DNA of 64,000 nucleotides, from positions 2,170,001-2,234,000 of the forward strand of contig NZ_CP040915.1 of the NCBI RefSeq assembly GCF_006352065.1. Direction: 5' to 3'. Source of the stretch: Georgenia yuyongxinii (GTDB taxonomy: Bacteria; Actinomycetota; Actinomycetes; Actinomycetales; Actinomycetaceae). A program made the position numbers and the translations under genes. The first letter of the stretch is position 1, and every line of letters begins with the position of its first letter. The notes under the pieces are model-generated. The model saw only the letters and a program-made list of their open reading frames with translations. It was not told the DNA's origin and ran no database searches. This document shows positions 33,135 to 42,304 of this stretch, one piece after another.

Positions 33135-34349
33135 TCAGCGCATGTGCGCCGGGATCGCCTCGAGGTAACCCCGCAGGTTTCGGGCGGACTCGGCCACCGA
33201 GTCCCCGCCCACCTTCTCGAGCAGCGCCTGCGCGAGAACGAGGGCGACCATGGCCTCGGCGACGACGGCGGCCGGCGGCACGGCGCACACGTCGGAGCGC
33301 TGGTGGATGGCCTGGGCCACCTCCCCCGTACTGACGTCGACGGTGGCGAGGGCGCGGGGCACGGTGCTGATGGGCTTCATCGCGGCACGCACCCGCAGCA
33401 CCTCGCCGTTGCTCATGCCGCCCTCGGTGCCACCGGCGCGGTTGGTCCGGCGCCGCAGCCCCTCGGTGCCGGGGACGATCTCGTCGTGCGCCGCCGAGCC
33501 GCGGCGGGCGGCGGTGCGAAAGCCGTCGCCGATCTCCACGCCCTTGACGGCCTGGATGCCCATGATCGCCCCGGCGAGCCGGGCGTCCAGGCGCCGGTCG
33601 CTGGACACGTGGGAGCCCAGGCCGGGCGGCAGGCCGTACGCGAGCACCTCCACGACGCCGCCGAGGGTGTCGCCGTCCTTCTGGCACTGGTCGATCTCGT
33701 CGACCATCGCCGCGGAGGTGGCGGCGTCCAGGCAGCGCACGGGGTCGGCGTCGAGCGCGGCGACGTCGTCCGCGCCGGGCAGGGGGGCGTCGTCGGGCAC
33801 CGCGACCGGTCCGATCGCGACCACGTGGGAGACGAGGCGGACGCCGGCGACCTGATCGAGGAGCGCGGCGGCCACCGTGCCGAGGGCCACCCGGGTGGCC
33901 GTCTCGCGTGCGCTGGCACGCTCGAGGATGGGCCGGGCGTCCTCGAGGTGGTACTTCTGCATGCCGACCAGGTCCGCGTGGCCGGGCCGCGGCCGGGTCA
34001 GGGCGCGGTTGCGGGCAATCTCGCGCTCGTCGCCGGTGCCGGCGTCGACGAGGAGCGCCTCGCGTGGGACCGGGTCGGCGGACATCACGGTCTCCCACTT
34101 GGGCCACTCGGTGTTGCCGATCTCGACCGCGACGGGCCCGCCCATGGTGCGGCCGTGGCGGACGCCGCCGAGCAGGCGCACCTCGTCGCGCTCGAACTTC
34201 ATGCGCGAGCCACGGCCGTGCCCCAGGCGGCGGCGGGCCAGGGCGTCCTGGATCTCCTCGGTGGTGACGGCCACCCCGGCCGGCACCCCCTCGAGGATCC
34301 CGACGAGGGCCTGGCCGTGCGACTCACCTGCGGTCAACCATCTGAGCAT
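33135..34349 (-). CDS. aroC: Chorismate synthase
   Basis: This 404-residue FMNH2-dependent enzyme converts EPSP to chorismate. [21 protein letters not shown] is the family N-terminus and decides the ATG at 34349; ten more open codons upstream are not conserved. Also present: [48 protein letters not shown] and [12 protein letters not shown] reduced flavin is required as cofactor but not consumed. It is 63 bases downstream of the A24 peptidase and leads the aroC-aroKB-kinase run. Confidence 0.98.
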   Translation of the reverse strand: MLRWLTAGESHGQALVGILEGVPAGVAVTTEEIQDALARRRLGHGRGSRMKFERDEVRLLGGVRHGRTMGGPVAVEIGNTEWPKWETVMSADPVPREALLVDAGTGDEREIARNRALTRPRPGHADLVGMQKYHLEDARPILERASARETATRVALGTVAAALLDQVAGVRLVSHVVAIGPVAVPDDAPLPGADDVAALDADPVRCLDAATSAAMVDEIDQCQKDGDTLGGVVEVLAYGLPPGLGSHVSSDRRLDARLAGAIMGIQAVKGVEIGDGFRTAARRGSAAHDEIVPGTEGLRRRTNRAGGTEGGMSNGEVLRVRAAMKPISTVPRALATVDVSTGEVAQAIHQRSDVCAVPPAAVVAEAMVALVLAQALLEKVGGDSVAESARNLRGYLEAIPAHMR

Positions 34350-34412
34350 GGCTGCGATCCTGCCATGCCGGTCCGACATGCCCCCGCGGCGTCCACCGGA
34401 GGTCCGGGTTCG

Positions 34413-35120
34413 TCAGCGGCTCACTCCCACGAGCGAGACCGCCCCAGTGCCGCCGCCGGCTATCAGCGCGGTGACCACGGCGGCGCCGAGCAGCATCCAC
34501 GGCCCGAACGCGATCGCCGTCGTCCGGGTGGCCCGCCGGGTCACGAGCAGGCCGACGGCGTACACGCCACCGAGCACAAAACCGGCAAGCACGCCGGTGA
34601 GCGCGGCGGACCACCCGAACCAGCCCAGCCAGAGCCCGAGCAAACCTGCGAGCTTGACGTCGCCGAGGCCGAGGCCGCCGGCCCGGAGCAGAGCCAGCAC
34701 GAAATAGGCCACCAGGCACACCGCGCCGGCGGCCACAGCGCGGCCGAGCGGCGCCCACCCGCCGCCGGTGGCGGCGGCCAGGACGAGCAGGAGAAGGGCG
34801 CCGAGCGTCCCGGCGCCGACGAACCGGTTCGGCAGGCGGTGGGTGCGCAGGTCGACGACGGTGAGGAACGCGGCCACCAAGGCCAGCCATCCGCCGGCCG
34901 CGGCGACCGCCGCACCGTGCGGCATCAGGGCCCAGAACGCGGCGACGGCCAGGACCAGCCCGACGGCCACCGCCGCGTACCCGGCGGTGGCGAGGTCTTC
35001 GCGCAGCGACGGGCTGGGCGCCGGGGATGCCTCGGTCGGGGAGCCCGCCCTGGTGGGCGAGCCCAGGTCGGTCTGCGTGCCCGCCTTCTCGTCCCGCACC
35101 GAGCGGTCCCGGCTGGTCAT
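34413..35120 (-). CDS. Prepilin peptidase (A24, type IV leader peptidase-like)
   Basis: This 235-residue membrane aspartyl protease has six or more hydrophobic segments. Catalytic Asp residues are in VVDLRTHRLPNR (the D-x6-P context of the family) and in the G-x-G-D motif GLGLGDVKLAGLLGLW. The N-terminal 45 residues are hydrophilic, Ser/Thr-rich, and lack the methyltransferase domain with CxxC pairs, so it is a peptidase-only form. Its ATG overlaps the aroE stop. A24 genes beside aroE/aroC are common in actinobacteria; the substrates (tad pili or competence pseudopilins) lie elsewhere. Confidence 0.88.
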   Translation of the reverse strand: MTSRDRSVRDEKAGTQTDLGSPTRAGSPTEASPAPSPSLREDLATAGYAAVAVGLVLAVAAFWALMPHGAAVAAAGGWLALVAAFLTVVDLRTHRLPNRFVGAGTLGALLLLVLAAATGGGWAPLGRAVAAGAVCLVAYFVLALLRAGGLGLGDVKLAGLLGLWLGWFGWSAALTGVLAGFVLGGVYAVGLLVTRRATRTTAIAFGPWMLLGAAVVTALIAGGGTGAVSLVGVSR

Positions 35121-36109
35121 CGCTGCGGCAGGTCGAACGGCGGCGGCGGCGCCGGCACGGCGCCGCCGGCGGCGGCGCGGCGCGCGAGCTCGGCGAGCAG
35201 GCCGGTCCGCATGGCCTCGACATCGGGCACGCGGCCGGTCATGAGCCGCACCTGCGCCTCGGCCTGGTGCAGGAGCATGCCCCAGCCCGGGGCCACGGTG
35301 CCGCCCGCCCCGCTCCACGCCCGCACGAGCGGTGAGGGCCAGGGGTCGTAGACGACGTCGAGCAGCACCCTGTCGGTCAGACCCTCGGGTCGCGCCTCCC
35401 CGGCCACGAGCGCGGTCAGTGCCGCGGCAACCGGGTCGGCGACCCCGGCGGGCACCGTGGAGATCACGAGGTCGGCGTCGCGCAGCACCGCGGCGACGTC
35501 CTCCGACCTCGACCACGGCAGGTTGGTGGTGGTCAGCCCCATCTTGTGGGCGGCGGCCGCGGCGGAGCCGGGGCCGGCGAAGCTGCGCGCCACGAGCGTG
35601 GGGCTCGTGCAGCCGAGCTCGCCGAGTGCGGCCAGGGCGGAGGACGCCGTCGCCCGGGCGCCCAGGATGACGCCGCGCTCCGGGCGCCACCCGGGCGGGG
35701 CGGCCTCACGGACGGTGGCGACGATGCCGTGCACGTCGGTGTTGAAGCCCACCAGCAGCCCGGTACCCGCCCGGGCGGGCTGGACCACCAACGTGTTGAC
35801 GGCGCCGGTCACGTCGGCGAGCGGGTCGACGACGTCGAGGAGCGGGAGGACGGCCTGCTTCAGCGGCATGGTGAGCGAGAGTCCCGCCCAGGTGCCGTCG
35901 AGCTGCTCGACCACGCCGGGCAGCTCCGCCGCGGTCACGTCCTGCAGGCCGTAGGCCCAGGTCGTGTCGAGCCCGAGCTGGGCATAGGCGCTGCGGTGCA
36001 GCGCGGGTGAGAGCGAGTGCGCCACCGGGTGGCCGAGCACGGCGGCGCGCCGTTCGACGCCGGGGGCGGACAGGTCCTGCCCGCCCAGCACGTCGTCCAC
36101 CCGCGACAT
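35117..36109 (-). CDS. aroE: Shikimate dehydrogenase
   Basis: This 330-residue NADPH enzyme reduces 3-dehydroshikimate. AAVLGHPVAHSLSPALHRSAY carries the substrate-binding Ser residues, LTMPLKQAVLPLLD the catalytic Lys, and VNTLVVQ the Asn. The nucleotide-binding glycine motif is ILGARATASSALAAL, weaker than the canonical GAGGA. GWGMLLHQAEAQVRLMTG is the conserved C-terminal helix. I prefer ATG 36109 with GGAG five bases upstream; ATG 36124 is an alternative. It follows mltG after about 120 bases. Confidence 0.93.
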   Translation of the reverse strand: MSRVDDVLGGQDLSAPGVERRAAVLGHPVAHSLSPALHRSAYAQLGLDTTWAYGLQDVTAAELPGVVEQLDGTWAGLSLTMPLKQAVLPLLDVVDPLADVTGAVNTLVVQPARAGTGLLVGFNTDVHGIVATVREAAPPGWRPERGVILGARATASSALAALGELGCTSPTLVARSFAGPGSAAAAAHKMGLTTTNLPWSRSEDVAAVLRDADLVISTVPAGVADPVAAALTALVAGEARPEGLTDRVLLDVVYDPWPSPLVRAWSGAGGTVAPGWGMLLHQAEAQVRLMTGRVPDVEAMRTGLLAELARRAAAGGAVPAPPPPFDLPQR

Positions 36110-36229
36110 CCTCGCTCCGTTCATTTGGCTGCATCCAGGTCTACCAGGTGACGCCACCGAGCCCGGCCGACGTCCACAGCACGCCCGGGCCCGCTCCCGC
36201 TGCGACCGGCGACCCGCCGGCCGCGCTGG

Positions 36230-37378
36230 CTACTGCGGGTTCTCCGCCATGTACTTGCGCAGCTCGGCGACGTTGGCGTTGTGCTCCTGGAGCGTCGCCG
36301 CGAACTTCGTCTCCCCGGTCTCCAGGTTGACGGTCGCGAAGTACAGCCAGTCCCCCGGCGGCGGGTCGACGACCGCGTCGATCGCGGCCTCTCCCGGTGC
36401 ACCGATCGCCGTCGGCGGCAGGCCGGCGTGCATGTAGGTGTTGTACGGGTTGTCGTTGTCGAGGTCCTCCTGGGTGGGCACGCCGCCCACTTTCCCGACC
36501 CCGTAGAGCACCGTGGAGTCCATCTGCAGCCGGCCGGCCACCTCGCCGCCATTGGTGATCCGGTTCTCGATGACCCGGGCCACCTGGCCGTAGTACTCGG
36601 GCAGGTTCACCTCGCGCTCGACGATCGAGGCCTCGATGAGCACCTGCTGGCGCTCCTCGACGGGCACCCCGCGCTTGTCGAGGCGGGCGACGGTCAGCTC
36701 GACCATGGTGCCGAGGATCTCGCGGGCGTCGTCACCGGGCTGGAAGGAGTAGGTCGCCGCGGCGAGCCACCCCTCGGGGTTCCCGCCGGCCTCGGCCGGC
36801 AGCCCGATCCCGGCGGGGTCGGCCGCGGCGGCCTGGACCTCCTCGAGCGGGATGCCGGCGACGTTCGCGATCCGCTCGTACACCTGCTTGGCGTGGAAGC
36901 CCTCGGGCACGGTGATGGTGACCTCGGACTTGTTGGCCGGGTCCAGCAGGGCGGCGACGGCGTCGCGCGCCGGCATCTGAAGCAGCAGCGCGTAGGTGCC
37001 CGGCTGGATGCGGGGCGCGTTGACGTTCTCCTTGAAGGCGTCGGTGAACGCCCGCACGGAGGCGACGACGTCGGCCTCGTGCAGGACCGTGCCGATGTCC
37101 TGCCCGGTCGAGCCCTCCTCGATGACGACCACGGCCTCGCCCGAGCCGGGGCCCGGGTAGTCCTCCGGGCCGCCGGACCCGCGGACGAGGTCGGTCACGC
37201 GCGGCACCGCCCACACCGACAGGGCGGCGAGCAGCGCCACGGTCACGAACAGCACCACGGCGCTGCGGCGACGGCGGCGCTTGCGCCGGGCATCGCGGGC
37301 GCGGCGGTGCTCGCGGCGCGCGCGCCGGACCTCGGCGTCGTCCCGTTCCGGGGCGGTGGCCTCGAAGAGGTCGCTCAC
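36230..37378 (-). CDS. mltG: Endolytic murein transglycosylase MltG
   Basis: This 382-residue membrane-anchored enzyme cleaves nascent peptidoglycan strands. The N-terminal 40 residues are highly basic and cytoplasmic, followed by one transmembrane helix (about 40-60, AVVLFVTVALLAALSVWAV). Outside lie a LysM-like part and the YceG core with the catalytic glutamate in EASIVEREVNLPEYYGQVA, then LQMDSTVLYG, YNTYMHAGLPPTAIGAPGEAAIDAVVDP and LYFATV. Start GTG overlaps the ruvX stop. The ruvX-mltG-aroE order is usual in actinobacteria. Confidence 0.96.
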   Translation of the reverse strand: MSDLFEATAPERDDAEVRRARREHRRARDARRKRRRRRSAVVLFVTVALLAALSVWAVPRVTDLVRGSGGPEDYPGPGSGEAVVVIEEGSTGQDIGTVLHEADVVASVRAFTDAFKENVNAPRIQPGTYALLLQMPARDAVAALLDPANKSEVTITVPEGFHAKQVYERIANVAGIPLEEVQAAAADPAGIGLPAEAGGNPEGWLAAATYSFQPGDDAREILGTMVELTVARLDKRGVPVEERQQVLIEASIVEREVNLPEYYGQVARVIENRITNGGEVAGRLQMDSTVLYGVGKVGGVPTQEDLDNDNPYNTYMHAGLPPTAIGAPGEAAIDAVVDPPPGDWLYFATVNLETGETKFAATLQEHNANVAELRKYMAENPQ

Positions 37379-37920
37379 TCCGTCTCCTCCTGCGCTCGGG
37401 TGGGGCCCGGGCCGACCAGCTCACCGGCGGGGACGCCGGTGCGCCGCTCGATCTCGAGCGCCTGCTCCACGATCATCACCGCGGCCACCTGGTCCACGAC
37501 CTCCCGGTGGCGGCGACCCGGCCGACCGGAGGCGTGCAGCGCCTGGTGCGCGCTGACGGTGGTCAGCCGTTCGTCGACCAGGCGCACCGGGAGAGGGGCG
37601 AGCGTGGCTGCGACCCGGACAGCGTACCCACGGGCGGCCGCGGCGGACTTGCCCTGCCGTCCCGACAGGCTGCGCGGCAGCCCCACCACCACCTCGATCG
37701 CCTCGTGCTCGCGGGCGAGCGCGACCACCTCGGCCAGGTCCGAGCCGTCCTTCTGGCGGGCGACGGTGCGCACCGGGGTGGCCAGGATGCCGCTGGGGTC
37801 GCACCTGGCGACGCCGATGCGCACCGTGCCGACGTCGAGGCCGAGCCGGACGCCGCGTCGGAAGGGCCGCGCGGCGCCGGGCTCGTCGGCAGGGTCGGCA
37901 CCCGCCGGGCCGTCAGTCAT
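37375..37920 (-). CDS. ruvX: Holliday junction resolvase-like protein RuvX (YqgF)
   Basis: This 181-residue RNase H-fold protein is implicated in pre-16S rRNA 5'-end processing. Seen: RLGLDVGTVRIGVARCDPSG (first catalytic Asp), VVVGLPRSLSGRQG, and VRLVDERLTTVSAHQAL (Glu), with the last Asp near REVVDQVAAVMIVEQAL. N- and C-terminal tails are Pro/Gly-rich. Its ATG overlaps the alaS stop. All acidic catalytic residues are present. Confidence 0.95.
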   Translation of the reverse strand: MTDGPAGADPADEPGAARPFRRGVRLGLDVGTVRIGVARCDPSGILATPVRTVARQKDGSDLAEVVALAREHEAIEVVVGLPRSLSGRQGKSAAAARGYAVRVAATLAPLPVRLVDERLTTVSAHQALHASGRPGRRHREVVDQVAAVMIVEQALEIERRTGVPAGELVGPGPTRAQEETE

Positions 37921-40619
37921 GCGCCGACCAGGACGGCCAGCTCCGCGCGGACGCCGTCGAGAGCCTGCGCCAGCGCGGCCGGGTCGGTCCCGCCGCCCTG
38001 GGCGACGTCGTCCTTGCCGCCGCCGCCCCCGCCGAGGGTCTTGGCGGCGGTGCGCACCAGGGCGCCGGCGCGCACGCCGGCCTCGCGTGCCCCGGCGTTG
38101 GTGGCGACGACGACGACGGGCCGGTCGTTGGCCACGCCGCCGACCGCGACGACGGCGGGGGCGGACTCCCCGAGGCGGGCGCGGACGTCCAGGGCCAGGG
38201 TGCGCAGGTCGTCCGCGGAGGCGACCTCACCGGCGTCGTGCGTGACGACGCGTGCGGGACCGACCTGGGCGGCGCCGTCGGCCACCGTGCCCGCGGCGGC
38301 GAGCAGCTGCTTCTGACGCAGCGCGGCGAGCTCCTTCTCCGCGGCCTTGAGCTTCGTCATCAGGGAGTCGACCCGCTCCGGGAGCTCCTCCGGGCGCCCG
38401 CCGAGCAGGCTGGTGACCTGGCTGACCAGGGCGTGCTCCCTGGCGTGGTAGCCGTAGGCGCCGGCACCGACGAGGGCGTCGACCCGGCGCACGCCGGAGC
38501 CGATGGAGGACTCCCCCAGCACCGTGACGAGGCCGAGCTGGCCGGTCTGGGGCACGTGGGTGCCGCCGCACAGCTCCTTGGACCAGTCCCCGCCGATGGA
38601 GACCACGCGGACGTTGCGGCCGTACTTCTCGCCGAACAGCGCCATGGCACCGGCCGCACGGGCGGCGTCGATGTCCATGACCTCGTCGGTGACGTCGAGG
38701 TTCTCGGCGAGCTGGGCGTTGACCCTGCCCTCGACGTCGCCGAGCACCGACGCCGGCACCGAGGAGCCGTGGCGGAAGTCGAAGCGCAGGCGCGACGGCG
38801 CATTCTCCGAGCCCGCCTGGGTGGCCTGGTCGCCGAGGAACTCGTGCAGTGCCTTGTGGACCATGTGCGTGGCGGTGTGCGCGCGGGCGATGGCCTTGCG
38901 GCGGGCGGTGTCGATGGCGGCGACGCCGCGCTCGTCCAGGGTCAGGGTGCCCTCGGTGAGCCGGCCACGGTGCACGGACAGGCCCTTGACGGGCGCCTGG
39001 ACGTCGGCGACGTCCACGATCGCGCCGCCCTCGAAGGTGATCGTGCCCTGGTCGGCGAGCTGGCCGCCGGCCTCGGCGTAGAACGGGGTGCGGTCCAGGA
39101 CGACCTCGACGTCGGCCGGCGCGGACGCCGTCGGCGCCGGGACGCCGTCGACCAGGAGACCGACCACGCGGGCCTCCGCGGTGGTGTCGGTGTAGCCGAG
39201 GAACTGCACGGGCCCGCCCAGACGCGCCTGCAGGTCGGTGTACAGGGACGTGTCCACGTGGCCGGTCTTCTTGGCCAGGGCGTCGGCACGGGCGCGCTGG
39301 CGCTGCTCGTCCATGAGGGAGCGGAAGCCGGCCTCGTCCACGGCGACGCCGTGCTCGGCGGCCATCTCCAGGGTGAGGTCGACGGGGAAACCGTAGGTGT
39401 CGTGCAGCGCGAAGGCGTCCGCGCCGGAAAGCTGCGCCCGCCCGCCACCGGAGACCGCGGTCTTGGCGCGGGACACGGCGGTCTCCAGGATCGTGGTGCC
39501 CGAGGCGAGGGTGCGGCGGAAGGCCTCCTCCTCCGCGTAGGCCACCTGCGAGATGCGGTCGAAGTCCTTCTCCAGCTCCGGGTAGGAGCCCTTCATCGCG
39601 TCCTTGGAGGCGGTCAGCAGCACCGGCAGGGCGGGCTCGTCCACCCCGAGCAGGCGCATCGAGCGCACGGCACGGCGGATGAGGCGGCGCAGCACGTAGC
39701 CACGGCCGTCGTTGCCGGGGCGCACGCCGTCGCAGATCAGCATCATCGCCGAGCGGACGTGGTCGGCGACCACGCGCATGCGGACGTCGTCCTCGTGGCC
39801 GCCGGGGGCGCCGTATGTGCGGCCGGACAGCTCCTGCGCGGCGGCGATCACCGGGTAGACCTCGTCGGTCTCGTACATGTTCGCCTTGTCCTGCAGCAGG
39901 AAGGCGAGGCGCTCGACGCCCAGGCCGGTGTCGATGGCCTTGTTGTCCAGCTCACGCAGCAGCGGGTAGTCCTTGCCGGCGCCCTCGCCGCGCAGGTACT
40001 GGTCGAAGACGAGGTTCCAGATCTCGACGTAGCGGTCGCCCTGGGTGTCCACCGCCGGGCCGCCGTCGGGCCCGAACTCGGGCCCGCGGTCGTAGTGGAT
40101 CTCCGAGGTGGGGCCGGCGGGGCCGGGCTGGCCGGTGTCCCAGAAGTTCTCCTCGCGGGTCTGGAACTGCAGCCGCTCGGCGGGCAGGCCGATCTTGTTC
40201 AGCCAGATGTCCTTGGCCTCGTCGTCCTGCTCCCAGCAGGTGATCCACAGCCGCTCGGGGTCGAGACCGTAGCCGCCGTCGTCCAGGGAGCTGGTGAGCA
40301 GCTCCCACGCCATGGTGATGGCGCCGTCCTTGAAGTAGTCCCCGAAGGAGAAGTTGCCGCCCATCTGGAAGAAGGTGCCGTGCCGGGTGGTCTTGCCGAC
40401 CTCTTCGATGTCGTTGGTGCGGATGCACTTCTGCACCGACGCCGCCCGCGGCCACGGGGCCTGCTGGGTCCCGATGATGTAGGGGATGAACGGCACCATG
40501 CCGGCGATCGTGAAGAGGATGGACGGGTCGGGCGAGACCAGCGGGACGCTGGGCACGACGGCGTGGTCGTGCTTGGCGAAGTAGTCCAGCCAGCGGGTAC
40601 GGATCTCAGCGGTGCGCAT
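37917..40619 (-). CDS. alaS: Alanyl-tRNA synthetase
   Basis: This 900-residue class II synthetase charges tRNA-Ala. The aminoacylation core opens with IRTRWLDYFAKHDHAVVPSVPLV and contains TNDIEEVGKTTRHGTFFQMGGNFSFGDYF. The editing domain carries the zinc-type ligands RAHTATHMVHKAL and CGGTHVPQTGQLG. The C-terminal DHHA1/C-Ala region ends with the glycine-rich GGGGGGKDDVAQGGG. Length is normal. Editing histidines and cysteine are intact, so Ser/Gly mischarging should be corrected. Confidence 0.98.
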   Translation of the reverse strand: MRTAEIRTRWLDYFAKHDHAVVPSVPLVSPDPSILFTIAGMVPFIPYIIGTQQAPWPRAASVQKCIRTNDIEEVGKTTRHGTFFQMGGNFSFGDYFKDGAITMAWELLTSSLDDGGYGLDPERLWITCWEQDDEAKDIWLNKIGLPAERLQFQTREENFWDTGQPGPAGPTSEIHYDRGPEFGPDGGPAVDTQGDRYVEIWNLVFDQYLRGEGAGKDYPLLRELDNKAIDTGLGVERLAFLLQDKANMYETDEVYPVIAAAQELSGRTYGAPGGHEDDVRMRVVADHVRSAMMLICDGVRPGNDGRGYVLRRLIRRAVRSMRLLGVDEPALPVLLTASKDAMKGSYPELEKDFDRISQVAYAEEEAFRRTLASGTTILETAVSRAKTAVSGGGRAQLSGADAFALHDTYGFPVDLTLEMAAEHGVAVDEAGFRSLMDEQRQRARADALAKKTGHVDTSLYTDLQARLGGPVQFLGYTDTTAEARVVGLLVDGVPAPTASAPADVEVVLDRTPFYAEAGGQLADQGTITFEGGAIVDVADVQAPVKGLSVHRGRLTEGTLTLDERGVAAIDTARRKAIARAHTATHMVHKALHEFLGDQATQAGSENAPSRLRFDFRHGSSVPASVLGDVEGRVNAQLAENLDVTDEVMDIDAARAAGAMALFGEKYGRNVRVVSIGGDWSKELCGGTHVPQTGQLGLVTVLGESSIGSGVRRVDALVGAGAYGYHAREHALVSQVTSLLGGRPEELPERVDSLMTKLKAAEKELAALRQKQLLAAAGTVADGAAQVGPARVVTHDAGEVASADDLRTLALDVRARLGESAPAVVAVGGVANDRPVVVVATNAGAREAGVRAGALVRTAAKTLGGGGGGKDDVAQGGGTDPAALAQALDGVRAELAVLVGA

Positions 40620-40679
40620 GGTTCCTCAACGGTTCGGTGCGTGGGGCGGTGGGCGAGGCGGCGCGGCCCGGGGCCGCGG

Positions 40680-41015
40680 TCAGTAGAACGAGTACGGCAG
40701 GTCGTCGGTTTCGTCGGGGTCCGTCGCGTCGGCGCCGGTGGCGCCGTCCACGCCGGCGAAGCGGCGTCCGTCGGCAAAGCGCCGTCCGTCGGCGCGGCGC
40801 CGGGCCACGTCCGCGCGGGCGGCAGCGACGGCGTCGTCGTCGGGGAGGAGCGCGGTGCGCAGCTCGGCCTCGCGACGGCGGTAGGCCGCGGTGAAGTCGG
40901 CGGGCACGGCACGCAGCCGGTCCAGCACGGAGGGGGTGCGGGCGACGACGGCGAGCGTCGCTGTCACCGCGATCGCGCCGAGCACGGCGACGCCGAGGAG
41001 CACCTTGGGGCGCAC
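40680..41015 (-). CDS. Small membrane-anchored protein of unknown function (DUF6167-position gene)
   Basis: This 111-residue protein has one N-terminal hydrophobic segment (about 4-25, VLLGVAVLGAIAVTATLAVV). A charged helix follows (FTAAYRRREAELRTAL), then an Arg/Asp-rich tail with the short repeat ADGRRF twice. It sits between the DUF948 gene and alaS, where many actinobacteria have a DUF6167 protein. The sequence is too diverged for me to claim that family. One base separates it from the DUF948 stop, so they are one transcription unit. Confidence 0.65.
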   Translation of the reverse strand: MRPKVLLGVAVLGAIAVTATLAVVARTPSVLDRLRAVPADFTAAYRRREAELRTALLPDDDAVAAARADVARRRADGRRFADGRRFAGVDGATGADATDPDETDDLPYSFY

Positions 41016-41016
41016 G

Positions 41017-41370
41017 TCAGCGCCCTCCCCGGCCGCCGAGCACCGAGCGCACCGCGTAGGAGAACGCGGAGATCTTGATGAGCGGCCCGCCGACGGTGGC
41101 GGAGACCAGCGTGGTCAGCGCGGAGACGTCCTCGGTGACCCGCGCGGCGGAGGCGGTGATGGTGTCGACCTTCTCGAGCTGGCCGTTGGTCGCCCGGATG
41201 GTGGCGACCGCCTCGTCGATGGCCGGGAGGGTGTGGTCGGTCACCTGGCGGACGGTGCCGCGCGCCTCGTCCAGGACCTTGCCGAGCTTGAGCAGCGGGA
41301 CGGCGAGGACGACGACGAGTGCGACGAACGCCAGCGCGGCGATCAGGCCGGCGATGTCACCGACGGACAT
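41017..41370 (-). CDS. DUF948-family membrane-anchored protein
   Basis: This 117-residue protein has a single N-terminal transmembrane helix (about 6-30, IAGLIAALAFVALVVVLAVPLLKLG). A predicted coiled or helical amphipathic segment with TVRQVTDHTLPAIDEAVATI follows, as in the DUF948 family. The function is unknown; in Gram-positives it is annotated as a general stress-like protein. Position between rpsD and alaS is conserved in actinobacteria. A twin GC hairpin separates it from rpsD. Confidence 0.85.
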   Translation of the reverse strand: MSVGDIAGLIAALAFVALVVVLAVPLLKLGKVLDEARGTVRQVTDHTLPAIDEAVATIRATNGQLEKVDTITASAARVTEDVSALTTLVSATVGGPLIKISAFSYAVRSVLGGRGGR

Positions 41371-41417
41371 GTGGGCTCCTTTGTGCGGGCGCGGACCGGT
41401 GCTTCGGACGCGCGGGG

Positions 41418-41457
41418 GGCGGTCCGGGCACGCGTCAGGCGCAGCGCCCGGACCGCC
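41418..41457 (-). terminator. Strong GC hairpin downstream of rpsD (second of two)
   Basis: GGCGGTCCGGGC (41418-41429) and GCCCGGACCGCC (41446-41457) are perfect 12-bp inverted arms with a 16-base loop. It lies between rpsD and the DUF948 gene. No T-run follows on the minus strand, as is usual for terminators in high-GC actinobacteria. It may instead be a processing or stability hairpin. Confidence 0.6.
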
Positions 41458-41486
41458 GGGAACGAGGCTACCGGTTCAACGGCGAC

Positions 41487-41521
41487 GCCCCGGGCACCGG
41501 CACAGGCCGGCCGCCCGGGGC
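41487..41521 (-). terminator. GC hairpin downstream of rpsD (first of two)
   Basis: GCCCCGGGC (41487-41495) and GCCCGGGGC (41513-41521) are perfect nine-bp arms about 20 bases after the rpsD stop. Together with the second hairpin it forms a tandem structure suited to stopping transcription of rpsD. Confidence 0.6.
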
Positions 41522-41541
41522 GCCACGGTTCGCGAGAAGGA

Positions 41542-42165
41542 TCAGCGCGAGTAGTACTCGACCACGAACTGCTCGTTGCAGGTGACCGGCACCTCGGCGC
41601 GCTTGGGGCGGCGCACCAGCTCGGCGCGGAGCTTGGTCAGCTCGACCTCGAGGTAGGCGGGCAGGTTCGGCAGCACGTCGCGGTGCGCGCCGGCGGCCGC
41701 GACCTGGAAGGGCACCATGGCCTGGCTCTTCGGCTTGACCTGGACCACCTGGCCGGGCTTGACGCGGAAGGAGGGGCGGTCCACGAGCTTGCCGTCCACC
41801 AGGATGTGGCGGTGCACCACGGCCTGGCGGGCCTGGGCGATGGTGCGGGCGAAGCCGGAGCGCAGCACGACGGCGTCCAGACGCATCTCGAGCAGCTCGA
41901 CGAGGGACTCACCGGTCAGGAACTGCTCGCGGCGGGCCTCCTCGAAGTAGCGCACGAGCTGGGCCTCGCGGATGCCGTACTGGGCGCGCAGACGCTGCTT
42001 CTCCTTGAGGCGGACGGCGTAGTCCGACTCGGTGCGGCGGCGGGCGCGGCCGTGCTCGCCGGGCCCGTACGGGCGCTTCTCGAAGTACTTGACGGCCTTG
42101 GGGGTCAGCGGGATCCCCAGGGCGCGGGAAAGGCGCACCTGACGGCGCGTGCGGCTCACTGCCAT
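41542..42165 (-). CDS. rpsD: 30S ribosomal protein S4
   Basis: This 207-residue primary 16S-binding protein also regulates its own synthesis in many bacteria. KYFEKRPYGPGEHGRARR, SDYAVRLKEKQRLRAQYGI, RLDAVVLRSGFARTIAQARQAVVHRHILVDG (S4 RNA-binding domain) and the C-terminal QFVVEYYSR are typical. There are no zinc-ligand cysteines at the N-terminus, so it is a zinc-free form. ATG at 42165 has AGGAC six bases upstream. It is separated from rarA by about 140 bases. Confidence 0.97.
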   Translation of the reverse strand: MAVSRTRRQVRLSRALGIPLTPKAVKYFEKRPYGPGEHGRARRRTESDYAVRLKEKQRLRAQYGIREAQLVRYFEEARREQFLTGESLVELLEMRLDAVVLRSGFARTIAQARQAVVHRHILVDGKLVDRPSFRVKPGQVVQVKPKSQAMVPFQVAAAGAHRDVLPNLPAYLEVELTKLRAELVRRPKRAEVPVTCNEQFVVEYYSR

Positions 42166-42304
42166 GTTTCGTCCTGTCGTTTGTCTTGACGTCACACCGT
42201 GCGGGCGGAGCGCCCGTGCGGCGCGGGGTCGACCGTGATGGCCAGGACCCCAGGTGGTCACCTGTGCCGGAAAAGCCCGGCGAGGCAACCGAAAAAGGTT
42301 ACCA

